A DNA stretch of 64,000 nucleotides from Alteromonas sp. KC3 (lineage in GTDB: Bacteria; Pseudomonadota; Gammaproteobacteria; Enterobacterales; Alteromonadaceae): the NCBI RefSeq assembly GCF_016756315.1, contig NZ_AP024235.1:3286001-3350000 (forward strand), in the 5' to 3' direction. Below, piece by piece: positions 14,397 to 24,222 of the stretch (its first letter is position 1; each line of letters opens with the position of its first letter). The notes under the pieces were generated by a model that ran no database searches, was not told where the DNA came from, and was given only the letters and a program-made list of their open reading frames with translations. The translations under genes were made by a program, and so were the position numbers.

Positions 14397-17300
14397 ATGA
14401 CAACTAATAAACATTTTATTAATCTCGCTCAGTATTTTAGGCGGTCTATAATCGATAGTGAACGTCTGTCACCAAACACCCAGTCACTGCTAGATGCAAT
14501 AAAACCACGCAAGCATAGCATAGTTAAAAGAGATGCACCTTTTGCTATTGCGTCGAACGTTTGGCAGTCGGGGGAATTAGATTCCGAAATAACTCAGGCC
14601 ATTTTTAAGATACTTAAAGTAGATAAGACAACAAAGCAAATTGAGATCGTTCTGATGCCAAGGGTCGATTTGATAAAAGTCTCAGCAGGAAAATCTGTAG
14701 GTCAACCAAGCCCCATAATTGCTCCAATAGTCGCACAACTTCGCTTAAATAGAACTGGTGAATTACAACCCAGTGACAAACCGCCTTACGTTCCTAGAGA
14801 ATGCTTAGCTCCTAATCAATCAGATCAAATCCCATTCGGAAAAGTGAGTACTATGGATGAGTTTATTGATCAAAACCCATTCAACGCAGCGAACTGGACT
14901 GAATTAACGGACTATTGTGATCGAATGATTGCGAGTTTGTTGGCCGATAAAATCATTAATAAAAAAGATGAATTGTCACCTACATTACAAGATTATGAGT
15001 TGCTCGACGAATATCAAATTCGTCAGGATATTAGTTTAGTTTTACTTGAGCCGCCTATTGTCGCAGGCTTTCATATACTGAAAATATATGATGCGATTTT
15101 GCGTGGTACGGAATTGAATCAATTATTCAAAAAAGTATTTTCGATTCACTCTGCCGCAGAAAAGCCATATAGAGATCTAACACTTGATATCGAAGAATGT
15201 AAAAACCATGTTGGGCAAATGACTGCTGAATTTCCTTTAGCGGAAAAACAGCGCAATGCTCTTCATTACGTAGCAAGGATGGATGAAGGAGACTTGCTAG
15301 CTGTTAACGGGCCGCCCGGCACCGGCAAAACGACGCTGCTGAGATCAGTCGTAGCAGATTCATGGGTACGTGCTGCTATACTAAGAAAAGAACCCCCGAT
15401 TGTCGTTGCAACTTCAAGTAGTAATCAGGCTGTAACGAATATTCTAGATAGTTTTAGTAAGATTGAAGAGACTAATGTTGAGGAGGCATTGAAAGGACGT
15501 TGGTTACCAAATATCAATGCCTATGGCCTTTATGCCTGTGGAGACAATAAGGCTAATAAAGAAAACCCGTATTCTTATGTTACTAAAAAAGGGGCGGGCA
15601 TCATGCAGGCGATGGAAAGTGATGTGCCCATCGAAGAGATGAAAAAACATTTCTTAATGTCTTTTAATACATGGAGCATCGACAACAAGGTTGACGATGT
15701 TAAGCAAGCTGAAGATTCACTTTACAAAGCGCTATGTCAGTGCACTCAAATGCAGCAAAATATTCAAAAACAGTTTTTAAATACAAAACAGCAATTGAAT
15801 ATCTGCGAAAAGCGATATGGCTCAAAAGAGAATCTATATTCTCAAATCGAAAAGTTATCTAGTGAAAAACGAAAGCTAGAATGTGCCATTGCAAACAATG
15901 AATCTCTTATCACAGAATTTTTGCTTCAGTGGCAAAAACGACCTTGGTTTGCAAAACTTTTTTCATTTATCCCAGCAGTCAAAAGGCAATGGAGTTTAAA
16001 CAATGAAATCCTAGCCCGTAAACTTTTTCTGTCCATCAATACTTTAGACGCTGGTTTAATCACAGATAATATTATTCGCCATACGATCAGCACTAAAAGC
16101 ATAGCACTTTCGACTGATCTAGCAGAACTTGAAAACGAATACATTACGGCACTATCATTCCAAGAGCAACTCGAAAAGGACTCACTGTTGCTAACTGACT
16201 TATTAAGCAATGTGTCTTTAGATCAGAAAATAGAAACAATAACTTATGGCGACTTAGTCAATAGAATTGACACTCAATTGCGTTTTAGAGCGTTTAAGTT
16301 GGCTACTCACTATTGGGAAGCTCGTTGGATTAATGATGCTTCTCGAATGAATAGTCAGCCTAGAACACCAGCTGAGAGAATCCAAGCTTATCGACGCTAC
16401 GCAAAATTAACCCCCTGCTTTGTCGCGACATTCAACATGCTTCCTAACTTTTTTGAAGTTTCTGAAAAGGATGGGGACGGCTGGAAAAGTACACCTATGG
16501 TTGATAGTGTTGACCTATTGATTGTTGATGAAGCCGGTCAAGCACTTCCTCATGTCGCAGCGGCAAGTTTCTTAGTTGCCAAAAAAGCTTTACTAGTGGG
16601 AGATGTCAATCAAATAGAACCTGTATGGAGTCTTTCCAAAGGGGTAGACAAAGCAAATTTGACGTTAACTAATTTGATTAATAAGCAACTTGACTATGAA
16701 TCGTTTTGGCTTGACAGCGAGATGATTGCAAGTAGTGGTAATTTAATGAAAGTTGCCCAACGACAGTCGCATTACTGTCAGTTTGAGGACCTCGAAAAAG
16801 GCTTGTTCTTAACCGAGCATAGGCGCTGTTACGATTCAATTGTTCATTATTGTAATAAACTAGTCTATAAAGGGCATTTGGAGCCCTTGCGTGGTGAAAG
16901 CTCAAAAGAACAACTTTTTCCATCGATGGGGTTTGTAAATCATGTAAGCTTTTCTCAACGCCTCGGAACCAGCCGCATTAACTTGATAGAAGCTGAGTTT
17001 ATCTGTAAGTGGATCATTGAAAATAAGCAGGCCCTAGCATGTGATAACAAACTTGAAAAAGCTGTTGCAATCATTACTCCCTTCAAAATGCAGGAAAAAA
17101 TTATTCGCCAAGCGCTTAATAAGCACGGACTTGTAGGCATAAAAGTGGGGACGGTTCACGTTTTTCAAGGCGCTGAATGTGATGTGGTTTTGTTTTCTTC
17201 CGTTTATGCTTCAAATGATGGTAGCGGTAGTAAATTCTACGATCGCGGAAGCAATATGCTAAATGTAGCTGTTTCAAGAGCTAAAAATTCTTTTATTGTT

Positions 17301-17417
17301 TTCGGTGATGCTAATATTTTCGGAGCTGACAATTCGTCTAGCCCTTCAAGCTTACTCAAAGGTTTATTAACTAGATTTTCTACGCAAAAATCTGTAATAA
17401 ACCACAAACAGATGTAA
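14397..17417 (+). CDS. Large SF1 helicase (Upf1/Dna2-like DEAG family)
   Basis: 1006 residues. Walker A is GPPGTGKTTL at about 305-314. A long helical insertion at about 430-650 follows, then Walker B IVDEAGQALP near 708. Late SF1 motifs are GTVHVFQGAECDVVLFSS and NMLNVAVSRAKNSFIVFGD at about 950-970. The N-terminal 270 residues are of unknown fold and lack a recognisable nuclease motif. The domain order matches the AAA_11/AAA_12 helicases common in bacterial defence islands. It stands alone before the restriction operon, with a HerA-like remnant after it. Substrate and function are not known; a role in defence is inference from position. Confidence 0.8.
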   Translation: MTTNKHFINLAQYFRRSIIDSERLSPNTQSLLDAIKPRKHSIVKRDAPFAIASNVWQSGELDSEITQAIFKILKVDKTTKQIEIVLMPRVDLIKVSAGKSVGQPSPIIAPIVAQLRLNRTGELQPSDKPPYVPRECLAPNQSDQIPFGKVSTMDEFIDQNPFNAANWTELTDYCDRMIASLLADKIINKKDELSPTLQDYELLDEYQIRQDISLVLLEPPIVAGFHILKIYDAILRGTELNQLFKKVFSIHSAAEKPYRDLTLDIEECKNHVGQMTAEFPLAEKQRNALHYVARMDEGDLLAVNGPPGTGKTTLLRSVVADSWVRAAILRKEPPIVVATSSSNQAVTNILDSFSKIEETNVEEALKGRWLPNINAYGLYACGDNKANKENPYSYVTKKGAGIMQAMESDVPIEEMKKHFLMSFNTWSIDNKVDDVKQAEDSLYKALCQCTQMQQNIQKQFLNTKQQLNICEKRYGSKENLYSQIEKLSSEKRKLECAIANNESLITEFLLQWQKRPWFAKLFSFIPAVKRQWSLNNEILARKLFLSINTLDAGLITDNIIRHTISTKSIALSTDLAELENEYITALSFQEQLEKDSLLLTDLLSNVSLDQKIETITYGDLVNRIDTQLRFRAFKLATHYWEARWINDASRMNSQPRTPAERIQAYRRYAKLTPCFVATFNMLPNFFEVSEKDGDGWKSTPMVDSVDLLIVDEAGQALPHVAAASFLVAKKALLVGDVNQIEPVWSLSKGVDKANLTLTNLINKQLDYESFWLDSEMIASSGNLMKVAQRQSHYCQFEDLEKGLFLTEHRRCYDSIVHYCNKLVYKGHLEPLRGESSKEQLFPSMGFVNHVSFSQRLGTSRINLIEAEFICKWIIENKQALACDNKLEKAVAIITPFKMQEKIIRQALNKHGLVGIKVGTVHVFQGAECDVVLFSSVYASNDGSGSKFYDRGSNMLNVAVSRAKNSFIVFGDANIFGADNSSSPSSLLKGLLTRFSTQKSVINHKQM

Positions 17418-17791
17418 GTTCTAAAGGAAGTTTAACCTTCAAAAAATGGTCGCTTAGCAGGTTGCAACTGTGCAATTTTATAGATATTTGTGTTATCGCA
17501 TAGCAAGAAAAAGAGTTTTACCATGTAAACTTAGAAACTTGGTCGTGTTTTGGTTTGTCCATATTTACCGTAGTGCACTAAGGAATCTCAAAAACACATA
17601 CTGGCAACTATTGAACCTAAATTTGATTTCGAAAGTCCAATATTGAACATTTAACGATAGATAAATTTCAAGTTAAGGGTTGAGAGAACACATATCAGCT
17701 CACTTTAGTACCTAGCCAATTGCGAGAGGCTGAAAGCATTATGCTGTACCATTGCAATCAGCCAGAATTTCAAACCCTTTTGTTTGTTGCG
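17418..17791. other. Gene-free stretch after the helicase
   Basis: AT-rich sequence without a plausible coding frame, RNA gene or strong hairpin on either strand. It leads into the HerA-like remnant and probably represents debris from gene turnover. Confidence 0.5.
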
Positions 17792-17986
17792 TTACACGCC
17801 CCACGTCTTTATTAGCTCTTGAAAGGCAACATCTTTCCACTCATCACGCCATTCATCTAAATATTTAATATCTGTTGAAGACGGCGGTAAGTCACACTTA
17901 CCTACTTTTATAAGAGAGGGCACAGAAACGGCATCTCCAATCAGCAAAGCTTCACCTTCTTGAATCGACCAGACTTCTCTAAACCG
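17792..17986 (-). pseudogene. C-terminal remnant of a HerA-like (DUF87) ATPase
   Basis: A minus-strand frame from 17986 to the TAA at 17794 encodes 64 residues including FREVWSIQEGEALLIGDAVS and PSSTDIKYLDEWRDEW, ending IKTWGV. The order 'gl-EGEALLIGDAVSVPSLIKV' then 'PPSS' with an acidic helix is the C-terminal pattern of HerA/FtsK-type ATPases found in defence systems. An in-frame TAG precedes it and no ATPase core lies upstream, so only the last part of the gene survives. It lies between the helicase and the restriction operon, a sign of past replacement of one defence cassette by another. Confidence 0.55.
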
Positions 17987-18001
17987 CTATTTTTAAGACA
18001 T

Positions 18002-18027
18002 AGCCAAAATTGGCTGAAAATTTTTTT
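18002..18027 (+). terminator. Short hairpin with T-run before the restriction operon
   Basis: AGCCAA (18002-18007) and TTGGCT (18010-18015) make a six-pair stem, with seven T residues at 18021-18027. The stem is short and the T-run begins five bases later, so it is a weak candidate that could shield the operon from read-through. Confidence 0.3.
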
Positions 18028-18072
18028 AAGATATTTTTTATCGCTCATAAAAGCAGCAAAAAAGACAATCAA

Positions 18073-18086
18073 GATCGCTTGCGATC
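18073..18086. promoter_or_regulatory. Palindrome upstream of the HTH gene, candidate operator
   Basis: GATCGC, TT, GCGATC is a perfect inverted repeat 59 bases before the HTH start codon. With a small HTH protein as first gene of the operon, it is a natural candidate for an autoregulatory binding site. Confidence 0.4.
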
Positions 18087-18144
18087 AATTGCCAATTCCT
18101 CAATTTTCTCATACTATCAATTTGTTCACATACAGAGATTAAAC

Positions 18145-18318
18145 ATGGCCGATGATATTTTGACCATTCAAGAGGTCGCCACCTACCTAAAGCTAAATGA
18201 AAAGACGGCATATCGACTTGCAAGTGAAGGAAAATTGCCTGGTTTTAAGGTGGGTGGAAGTTGGCGTTTTAAGCGCATAGATTTGGAAAAGTGGATTGAA
18301 GAACAAAAACAAAAATAA
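18145..18318 (+). CDS. Small excisionase/MerR-like HTH protein heading the RM operon
   Basis: 57 residues from the ATG at 18145 (MADDILTIQEVATYLKLNEK, ending EEQKQK). The frame is open for a further 45 codons upstream, but those are AT-rich and unlike protein. The sequence is a near-complete 'HTH_17' excisionase-type winged helix: TIQEVATYLKLNEKTAYRLA, then GKLPGFKVGGSWRFKR and DLEKWIEE. hsdR begins eight bases after its stop. Such proteins often precede type I restriction genes and probably regulate them; a role as a recombination directionality factor is less likely because no integrase is present in the window. Confidence 0.85.
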   Translation: MADDILTIQEVATYLKLNEKTAYRLASEGKLPGFKVGGSWRFKRIDLEKWIEEQKQK

Positions 18319-18326
18319 GGAATGTT

Positions 18327-21300
18327 ATGAAATTTAATGAAGATTCTCGCGTTAAGATTCCAGCTATTTTGCATTTAATGCGTCTAGGCTACCAGTACTT
18401 ATCACTTAAAGGACAAAGCTGGGATCTAGATACCAATATCTTCCCTGAATTATTTAAAACCGCTATCAGCAAAATTAACCCAGGTATTGAAGAAGCTGAA
18501 TCTGGTCGACTATTAGAAGATGTAAAACTACTCCTTGATAATGAAGACCTAGGTCGAGCTTTCTTTGAGCGCCTGTCTGAGCGTTCAAATACCAAGTTGA
18601 TTGACTTTGAAAACTTTAATAACAACACCTTCCATGTTGTCACCGAGCTAACGTGCCAGAATGGCGATGAAGAGTTCCGCCCAGATATCACGCTGCTCAT
18701 CAATGGTATGCCGCTTGTGTTTATCGAGGTGAAAAAGCCGAATAACCGCGAAGGTATTTTGGCAGAGCGGGACCGCATCAATAAACGCTTTCAAAACCCT
18801 AAATTTAAACGTTTTGCCAACATCACCCAGTTTATGATTTTCTCTAATAACATGGAGTACGATGATGGCGACCCAGAACCAGTTCAAGGTGCTTTTTACG
18901 CTAGTAGTTCTTATCACAAACCAGTCTTTAACTATTTCCGCGAAGAAGAAATCTTAAATTTAACCGCCCTGCTAAAGTCAGTGTCGGATGATGACGAGCT
19001 AAAAGTCTTAAAAGACAACAATCTGGAAGTAATCCGTAGTAACCCAGAATTTCAAACCAACAAGCAACCAGAACGACCGACCAATCGCATATGTACTTCG
19101 TTGTTATCCCGTGAGCGCTTAGCCTTTATTTTACGTTATGCCTTAACCTATGTGTTGGAAACTGACGGATTACAAAAACATATCATGCGCTATCCGCAGC
19201 TGTTTGCTACCAAAGCTATTGAAAATAAGCTCAGCAAAGGCATTAGAAAAGGTATTATTTGGCACACTCAAGGTAGTGGTAAAACCGCCCTTACTTATTA
19301 CAACGTGCGCTTTTTAACCGACTATTTCCAAAAACAGCAAATCATCCCTAAATTTTATTTTATTGTTGACCGCTTAGACTTACTGCAACAAGCGCAGCAT
19401 GAATTTACCGCCCGTGGTTTAACCGTTCACACCATAAACTCGCGGGATGCCTTTACGCGTGATATCAAAGCCACACAAGTGCTCCATAATCATTCTGGCA
19501 AGCCAGAAATCACCGTAGTAAATATTCAAAAGTTTAAAGATGACCCTGATGTAGTTAGCACTCAAGACTACAACGTAGCGATACAGCGCGTGTACTTTTT
19601 AGACGAAGTTCACCGCAGCTATAACCCCAAAGGCAGTTTTTTAGCCAACTTGAGCCAGTCTGACAGCAACGCCATCAAAATTGGCTTAACGGGCACCCCG
19701 CTATTGGGCGATGACTACAACTCACGCGCTTTGTTTGGTGACTACATTCATAAGTACTACTACAACGCGTCCATTGCCGACGGTTACACTTTGCGCTTAA
19801 TCCGTGAAGAGATCAGCACCCAATACAAAATCGATTTGCAAAAAGCCCTTGAAGAAGCCGAAGTGAAAATGGGCGATGTTGATCGTAAGCTGATATACGC
19901 CCACCCAAATTTTGTTGAACCTATGCTCACTTACATAGTGAACGACTTTGAAAAAAGTCGTGGTGCATTGAATGATACTAGCATTGGCGGGATGGTGATC
20001 TGCGATAGTTCAGACCAAGCGAAGCAGATGTTTGAAATATTCAATGAGATTTATGCCGAAACGCCTATTCTTCCACAAAAAGTAGGTGACTCAAATAGCC
20101 AAGTACTCGAAGTCACTGAACCTGCTCCAACAGCTTATACCGAATCAGCTAAACAAGCCCAAAAAGTAAAAAACGCCGCCCTGATCCTGCACGACATCGG
20201 CACAAAAGAAGAACGTAAAAACTGGGTAGAAGATTTCAAAGCCGGCAAAATCGACTTTTTGTTTGTGTACAACATGCTACTCACGGGCTTTGATGCCAAG
20301 CGCCTGAAAAAGCTCTACCTTGGCCGAGTTATTCGCAAACACAACTTGCTTCAAGCCCTCACGCGTGTAAACCGTACATACAAAGATTTTCGCTATGGTT
20401 ATGTGGTGGATTTTGCCGATATTCGTAAAGAATTTGATGCCACTAACAAGGCCTATTTCGACGAATTACAGTCGGAACTTGGCGATGAGATGGAGCACTA
20501 TTCAGACCTGTTTAAATCTCAGGAAGAGATCAAACAAGAAATCGAGCATATCAAAGATATTTTGTTCCGCTTTGATACAGAGAACATGGAAGAGTTCTGC
20601 AACCAAATCAGCCAAATACAAGACCGAGATACGGTACTGGCGCTAAAGAAAGCCTTAGCTGATGCTCGCAGCTTGTATAACCTCATTCGCCTGCAAGGTG
20701 AGTATGACTTTCTGGATGAACTGGATTTTGCCAAGCTTAATGTGCTTTACCGCGAAACCAGTAACCATTTAGACCTACTAAACCTCAAAAACGATTTGGA
20801 GAGCGGCCAAGACACCAGCAACCTGCTCAACCGCGCTTTAGAAGACGTGATCTTCAAGTTTGTAAAAATCGGCGAAGAAGAACTGGTCCTGGCCGACAAG
20901 TTGAAAAGTACCTTGCGCCAAACCCGTGAAGCACTAGCCAGCAACTTTGATCAGCAAGATCCACAGTTTATTAGCTTGAAAGAAGAACTAGAGCGCTTGT
21001 TTAAGAAGAAAAACCTCAGCGAAGTCACCCAGGACGAAATGGTTGCAAACATTGACGCGCTCAATAAAATTCACGACCGTGTGAAAGAACTCAATCGCCA
21101 AAACAACCAGCTGCGACAAAAGTATCTAGGTGATGCCAAATACACTCGTATTCATAAGCGCTTGCAAGAACGTGGGGATATTTCAGACAGTGAGCGAAAA
21201 ATATTTGAGGCTTTAGTTGGCGTGAAACAAGATGCCGATGAGCAAGTCCTCAACAATAGCCAAGTGCTCGACAATGAAAGTTACTTCGAGCGTCAAATGA

Positions 21301-21431
21301 TGCCGCTGGTAATAGCGCGCTTTATGAAAGAACAAAATATCAAACTTAACGCAGACGCATCTCGTTATATCAACCACCTCGTCGTCGCGGAATATTTAAA
21401 AGAATTTAATACCGGCAGCCAAATTTGGTAG
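18327..21431 (+). CDS. hsdR: HsdR, type I restriction endonuclease subunit
   Basis: 1034 residues. It is the motor and nuclease of a type I restriction complex: it translocates DNA with ATP and cuts far from the recognition site. The PD-(D/E)xK nuclease is near 117-140 (EFRPDITLL and VFIEVKKPN). Walker A QGSGKTALT is near 315, the DEVH box at about 424 (FLDEVHRSYN), and LTGTPLLG marks motif III. YVVDFADIRKEF and a long coiled C-terminal region for contact with HsdM/HsdS follow. Length and order are normal and no frameshift is seen, so it should be active. It lies between the small HTH gene and hsdM. Confidence 0.96.
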   Translation: MKFNEDSRVKIPAILHLMRLGYQYLSLKGQSWDLDTNIFPELFKTAISKINPGIEEAESGRLLEDVKLLLDNEDLGRAFFERLSERSNTKLIDFENFNNNTFHVVTELTCQNGDEEFRPDITLLINGMPLVFIEVKKPNNREGILAERDRINKRFQNPKFKRFANITQFMIFSNNMEYDDGDPEPVQGAFYASSSYHKPVFNYFREEEILNLTALLKSVSDDDELKVLKDNNLEVIRSNPEFQTNKQPERPTNRICTSLLSRERLAFILRYALTYVLETDGLQKHIMRYPQLFATKAIENKLSKGIRKGIIWHTQGSGKTALTYYNVRFLTDYFQKQQIIPKFYFIVDRLDLLQQAQHEFTARGLTVHTINSRDAFTRDIKATQVLHNHSGKPEITVVNIQKFKDDPDVVSTQDYNVAIQRVYFLDEVHRSYNPKGSFLANLSQSDSNAIKIGLTGTPLLGDDYNSRALFGDYIHKYYYNASIADGYTLRLIREEISTQYKIDLQKALEEAEVKMGDVDRKLIYAHPNFVEPMLTYIVNDFEKSRGALNDTSIGGMVICDSSDQAKQMFEIFNEIYAETPILPQKVGDSNSQVLEVTEPAPTAYTESAKQAQKVKNAALILHDIGTKEERKNWVEDFKAGKIDFLFVYNMLLTGFDAKRLKKLYLGRVIRKHNLLQALTRVNRTYKDFRYGYVVDFADIRKEFDATNKAYFDELQSELGDEMEHYSDLFKSQEEIKQEIEHIKDILFRFDTENMEEFCNQISQIQDRDTVLALKKALADARSLYNLIRLQGEYDFLDELDFAKLNVLYRETSNHLDLLNLKNDLESGQDTSNLLNRALEDVIFKFVKIGEEELVLADKLKSTLRQTREALASNFDQQDPQFISLKEELERLFKKKNLSEVTQDEMVANIDALNKIHDRVKELNRQNNQLRQKYLGDAKYTRIHKRLQERGDISDSERKIFEALVGVKQDADEQVLNNSQVLDNESYFERQMMPLVIARFMKEQNIKLNADASRYINHLVVAEYLKEFNTGSQIW

Positions 21432-21464
21432 TGCCGGTAACACTAATTAGGAAACACAATTACA

Positions 21465-23102
21465 ATGGTTGAATTAGAATTTCAGCAAAAAACTAAAACC
21501 CTGATTGATAGCTTAAAAAGCATCTGTGCCAACTATGGTTTAGGAAATGACGGTAACGAATTTAAAATCATTACCCAAACGTTTTTGTATAAGTTTTTAA
21601 ACGACAAGTTCGCCTTTGAAGCGAAAAAGCTCGACGACAACATTGCCAAGGCGGACAAGTGGGAAGAAGTCCTCGCGGCTATGTCGGAAGATGACCTCGA
21701 CATGCTTCAACTGCAAATGGGCGGCGACACCGCACGGTTGAAACCGCAGCACTTTATTAGCTACCTATTTAGCCAGCAAAATGCCCCTGACTTTGCCAAG
21801 CTGTTTGACGATACCCTCATCGACATTGCTATAACCAATAACGATGTGTTTGCAGTAAAAACCGATGGAGGCGCAAAAGTGGTGCTGTTTGACCGCATCA
21901 GCCAATACATTGCTGACGACTCAAAACGCGATGCCTTCTGCCGCGCCATTATCAATAAATTAGTGGAGTTCAGTTTTGAGCGTATTTTCACTCAAAAATT
22001 CGACTTCTACGCCACCATCTTTGAATACCTGATCAAAGACTACAACAGCAATTCTGGCGGTAAATACGCTGAGTATTTTACCCCTCATGCAGTAGCACGC
22101 ATTATGGCGGAAATCTTAGTACCCAAAGAACAGCGCGGCACAGTACGTAATGTCAGTTGTTACGACCCATCGGCAGGGTCTGGCACTTTGTTAATGAACG
22201 TTGCGCACGCCATTGGTGAAAATCGCTGTAGCATTTACACGCAAGATATTTCACAAAAATCATCAAACCTGCTGCGTTTAAACCTGATCTTAAATAATTT
22301 GGTGCACTCAATCCCGAATGTGATCCAGGGTAATACCGTTTGGCACCCTTATCACAAAGACGGTAAAGAGTTAAAACGCTTTGACTACATCGTCTCAAAC
22401 CCGCCATTTAAACTCGATTTCAGCGACTTTAGAGATGAGCTAGACAGCAAAGAGAACAAAGAACGCTTTTTTGCTGGTATTCCTAAAACACCAGCTAAAG
22501 CCAAAGATAAAATGGCAATTTACTCGCTGTTTTTACAACATATCATTGCTTCGCTTAAACCTAATGGTAAAGCGGCTGTTGTAGTACCAACCGGCTTTAT
22601 TACTGCGCAATCGGGTATTGATAAAAAAATTCGTGAACATTTGGTGAAAAACAAAATGCTGGCGGGCGTTGTTTCCATGCCATCGAATATTTTTGCCACC
22701 ACAGGCACTAACGTATCCATCCTGTTTATCGACGCCAGCAACGATGGCGATGTGGTACTGGTAGATGCTTCCAACTTGGGCGAAAAAGTCAAAGACGGCA
22801 AAAACCAAAAAACCGTATTAACCTCCGATGAAGAACAACAAATTATTGATGTCTTTAACGCCAAAGAGACAGTAGATGATTTTTCTGTCGCTGTGCGTTA
22901 TGACGACATTCAAGCCAAAAATTACTCGTTAAGTGCAGGCCAGTATTTTGATGTCAAAATCGAATATGTAAATATTACCCCGGAGCAGTTTGCAGAGAAA
23001 ATGCAGGACTTTACCAATAACTTGGATAACATGTTTTCCCAGTCTCGTGAATTAGAAGCGGAGATCAAAAAACAGTTGGCGGGGTTAAAGTTTAATGGAT
23101 AA
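21465..23102 (+). CDS. hsdM: HsdM, type I N6-adenine DNA methyltransferase
   Basis: 545 residues. HsdM methylates adenine at the HsdS-defined site with S-adenosylmethionine and protects host DNA. An N-terminal helical domain (residues about 1-150) is followed by YFTPHAVARIMAEIL, the SAM-binding motif DPSAGSGTLL near 235, and the catalytic NPPF motif in YIVSNPPFKLDF near 311. The C-terminal helices form the HsdS contact region. The stop overlaps the hsdS start by eight bases. No defects are seen. Confidence 0.96.
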   Translation: MVELEFQQKTKTLIDSLKSICANYGLGNDGNEFKIITQTFLYKFLNDKFAFEAKKLDDNIAKADKWEEVLAAMSEDDLDMLQLQMGGDTARLKPQHFISYLFSQQNAPDFAKLFDDTLIDIAITNNDVFAVKTDGGAKVVLFDRISQYIADDSKRDAFCRAIINKLVEFSFERIFTQKFDFYATIFEYLIKDYNSNSGGKYAEYFTPHAVARIMAEILVPKEQRGTVRNVSCYDPSAGSGTLLMNVAHAIGENRCSIYTQDISQKSSNLLRLNLILNNLVHSIPNVIQGNTVWHPYHKDGKELKRFDYIVSNPPFKLDFSDFRDELDSKENKERFFAGIPKTPAKAKDKMAIYSLFLQHIIASLKPNGKAAVVVPTGFITAQSGIDKKIREHLVKNKMLAGVVSMPSNIFATTGTNVSILFIDASNDGDVVLVDASNLGEKVKDGKNQKTVLTSDEEQQIIDVFNAKETVDDFSVAVRYDDIQAKNYSLSAGQYFDVKIEYVNITPEQFAEKMQDFTNNLDNMFSQSRELEAEIKKQLAGLKFNG

Positions 23103-24222
23103 AACAATAGGTCTAGCTTGTAACATATCAACTGGGAAACTAGATGCCAATCAAGCGATTCCAGGTGGAGAATATCCATTTTTTACTTGCGCTGAATTCC
23201 CTGATCAGATAGATCACTTTGCATATGATGATGATGTTGTGCTTGTAGCTGGTAACAATGCCCGGGGGAACTTTCATGTAAGTCGGTATAAGGGGAAATT
23301 CAATGCTTACCAGCGCACTTATATTCTAACCGCCAAAGAAGGCTTCAATATTGATTATGTTTATTACGCACTAAAACTCGAATTAAAGAGATTACGGGAA
23401 AAGTCACAAGGCTCTCAGACTAAATTTTTGACGATGCCAATTCTCACAGGAATCCACTTTCGCGATATTACAGGTGATGAACAATCAAAAATCGCCAATG
23501 TATTAAGTGTCATCGATAAAAAAATCGAACTCAATAACCGCATCAACGCCGAGCTGGAGGCCATGGCCAAAACCCTATACGACTATTGGTTTGTACAGTT
23601 CGACTTCCCCGATGCCAATGGCAACTCCTACAAGACCTCCGGTGGCAAAATGGTATACAACCCAATCCTAAAACGGGAAATACCGGAGGGATGGGAAGTA
23701 AAAAATCTAGGTGACATTTCTCATATTAAAGCCGGCGGAGATAAGCCGACAGGATATTCTGAAACACAAACAGATGATAACCAAGTCCCTATATTTTCAA
23801 ATGGAATCACTGAAGATGGTCTTTATGGCTACACAAGCAAAGCCACAATTGAATTTCCGAGCATTACAGTCTCTGCGCGTGGAACAATTGGTTATGCTGT
23901 ATTGAGAACGAAACCATTCGTCCCAATAATTCGATTACTTGTATTGACACCGTATCATAGCGAAGACATTAAATTTTTAGATGAGGCAGTCAAACGAATA
24001 GGGTTCGAAAACTCAGGGTCGGTTCAACAACAGTTAACAGTACCGCAAATTTCCAAGATTAATATTATTTATCCACCGCAAATAATTCGTGAACAGTATG
24101 CTGGCGCAGTTATGGGTAGTGTGAAAAAAATTGAATTGCTGAAGGAGCAAAGCCGAGATCTTAAGGCTTTACGCGACTGGCTTCTCCCCATGTTAATGAA
24201 CGGCCAGGTAACAGTAAAATGA
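23095..24222 (+). CDS. hsdS: HsdS, type I specificity subunit
   Basis: 375 residues with two target recognition domains, about 1-120 and 190-330. Each is followed by a conserved coiled-coil spacer: the first includes DEQSKIANVLSVIDKKIELN and the second includes YAGAVMGSVKKIELLKEQ. The short N-terminus places TRD1 very near the start, but the spacers show that both half-sites are present. The recognition sequence cannot be read from the protein alone. It overlaps hsdM by eight bases, and its stop overlaps the next (KwaA-like) start by four bases, tying the defence genes into one transcript. Confidence 0.93.
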   Translation: MDKTIGLACNISTGKLDANQAIPGGEYPFFTCAEFPDQIDHFAYDDDVVLVAGNNARGNFHVSRYKGKFNAYQRTYILTAKEGFNIDYVYYALKLELKRLREKSQGSQTKFLTMPILTGIHFRDITGDEQSKIANVLSVIDKKIELNNRINAELEAMAKTLYDYWFVQFDFPDANGNSYKTSGGKMVYNPILKREIPEGWEVKNLGDISHIKAGGDKPTGYSETQTDDNQVPIFSNGITEDGLYGYTSKATIEFPSITVSARGTIGYAVLRTKPFVPIIRLLVLTPYHSEDIKFLDEAVKRIGFENSGSVQQQLTVPQISKINIIYPPQIIREQYAGAVMGSVKKIELLKEQSRDLKALRDWLLPMLMNGQVTVK

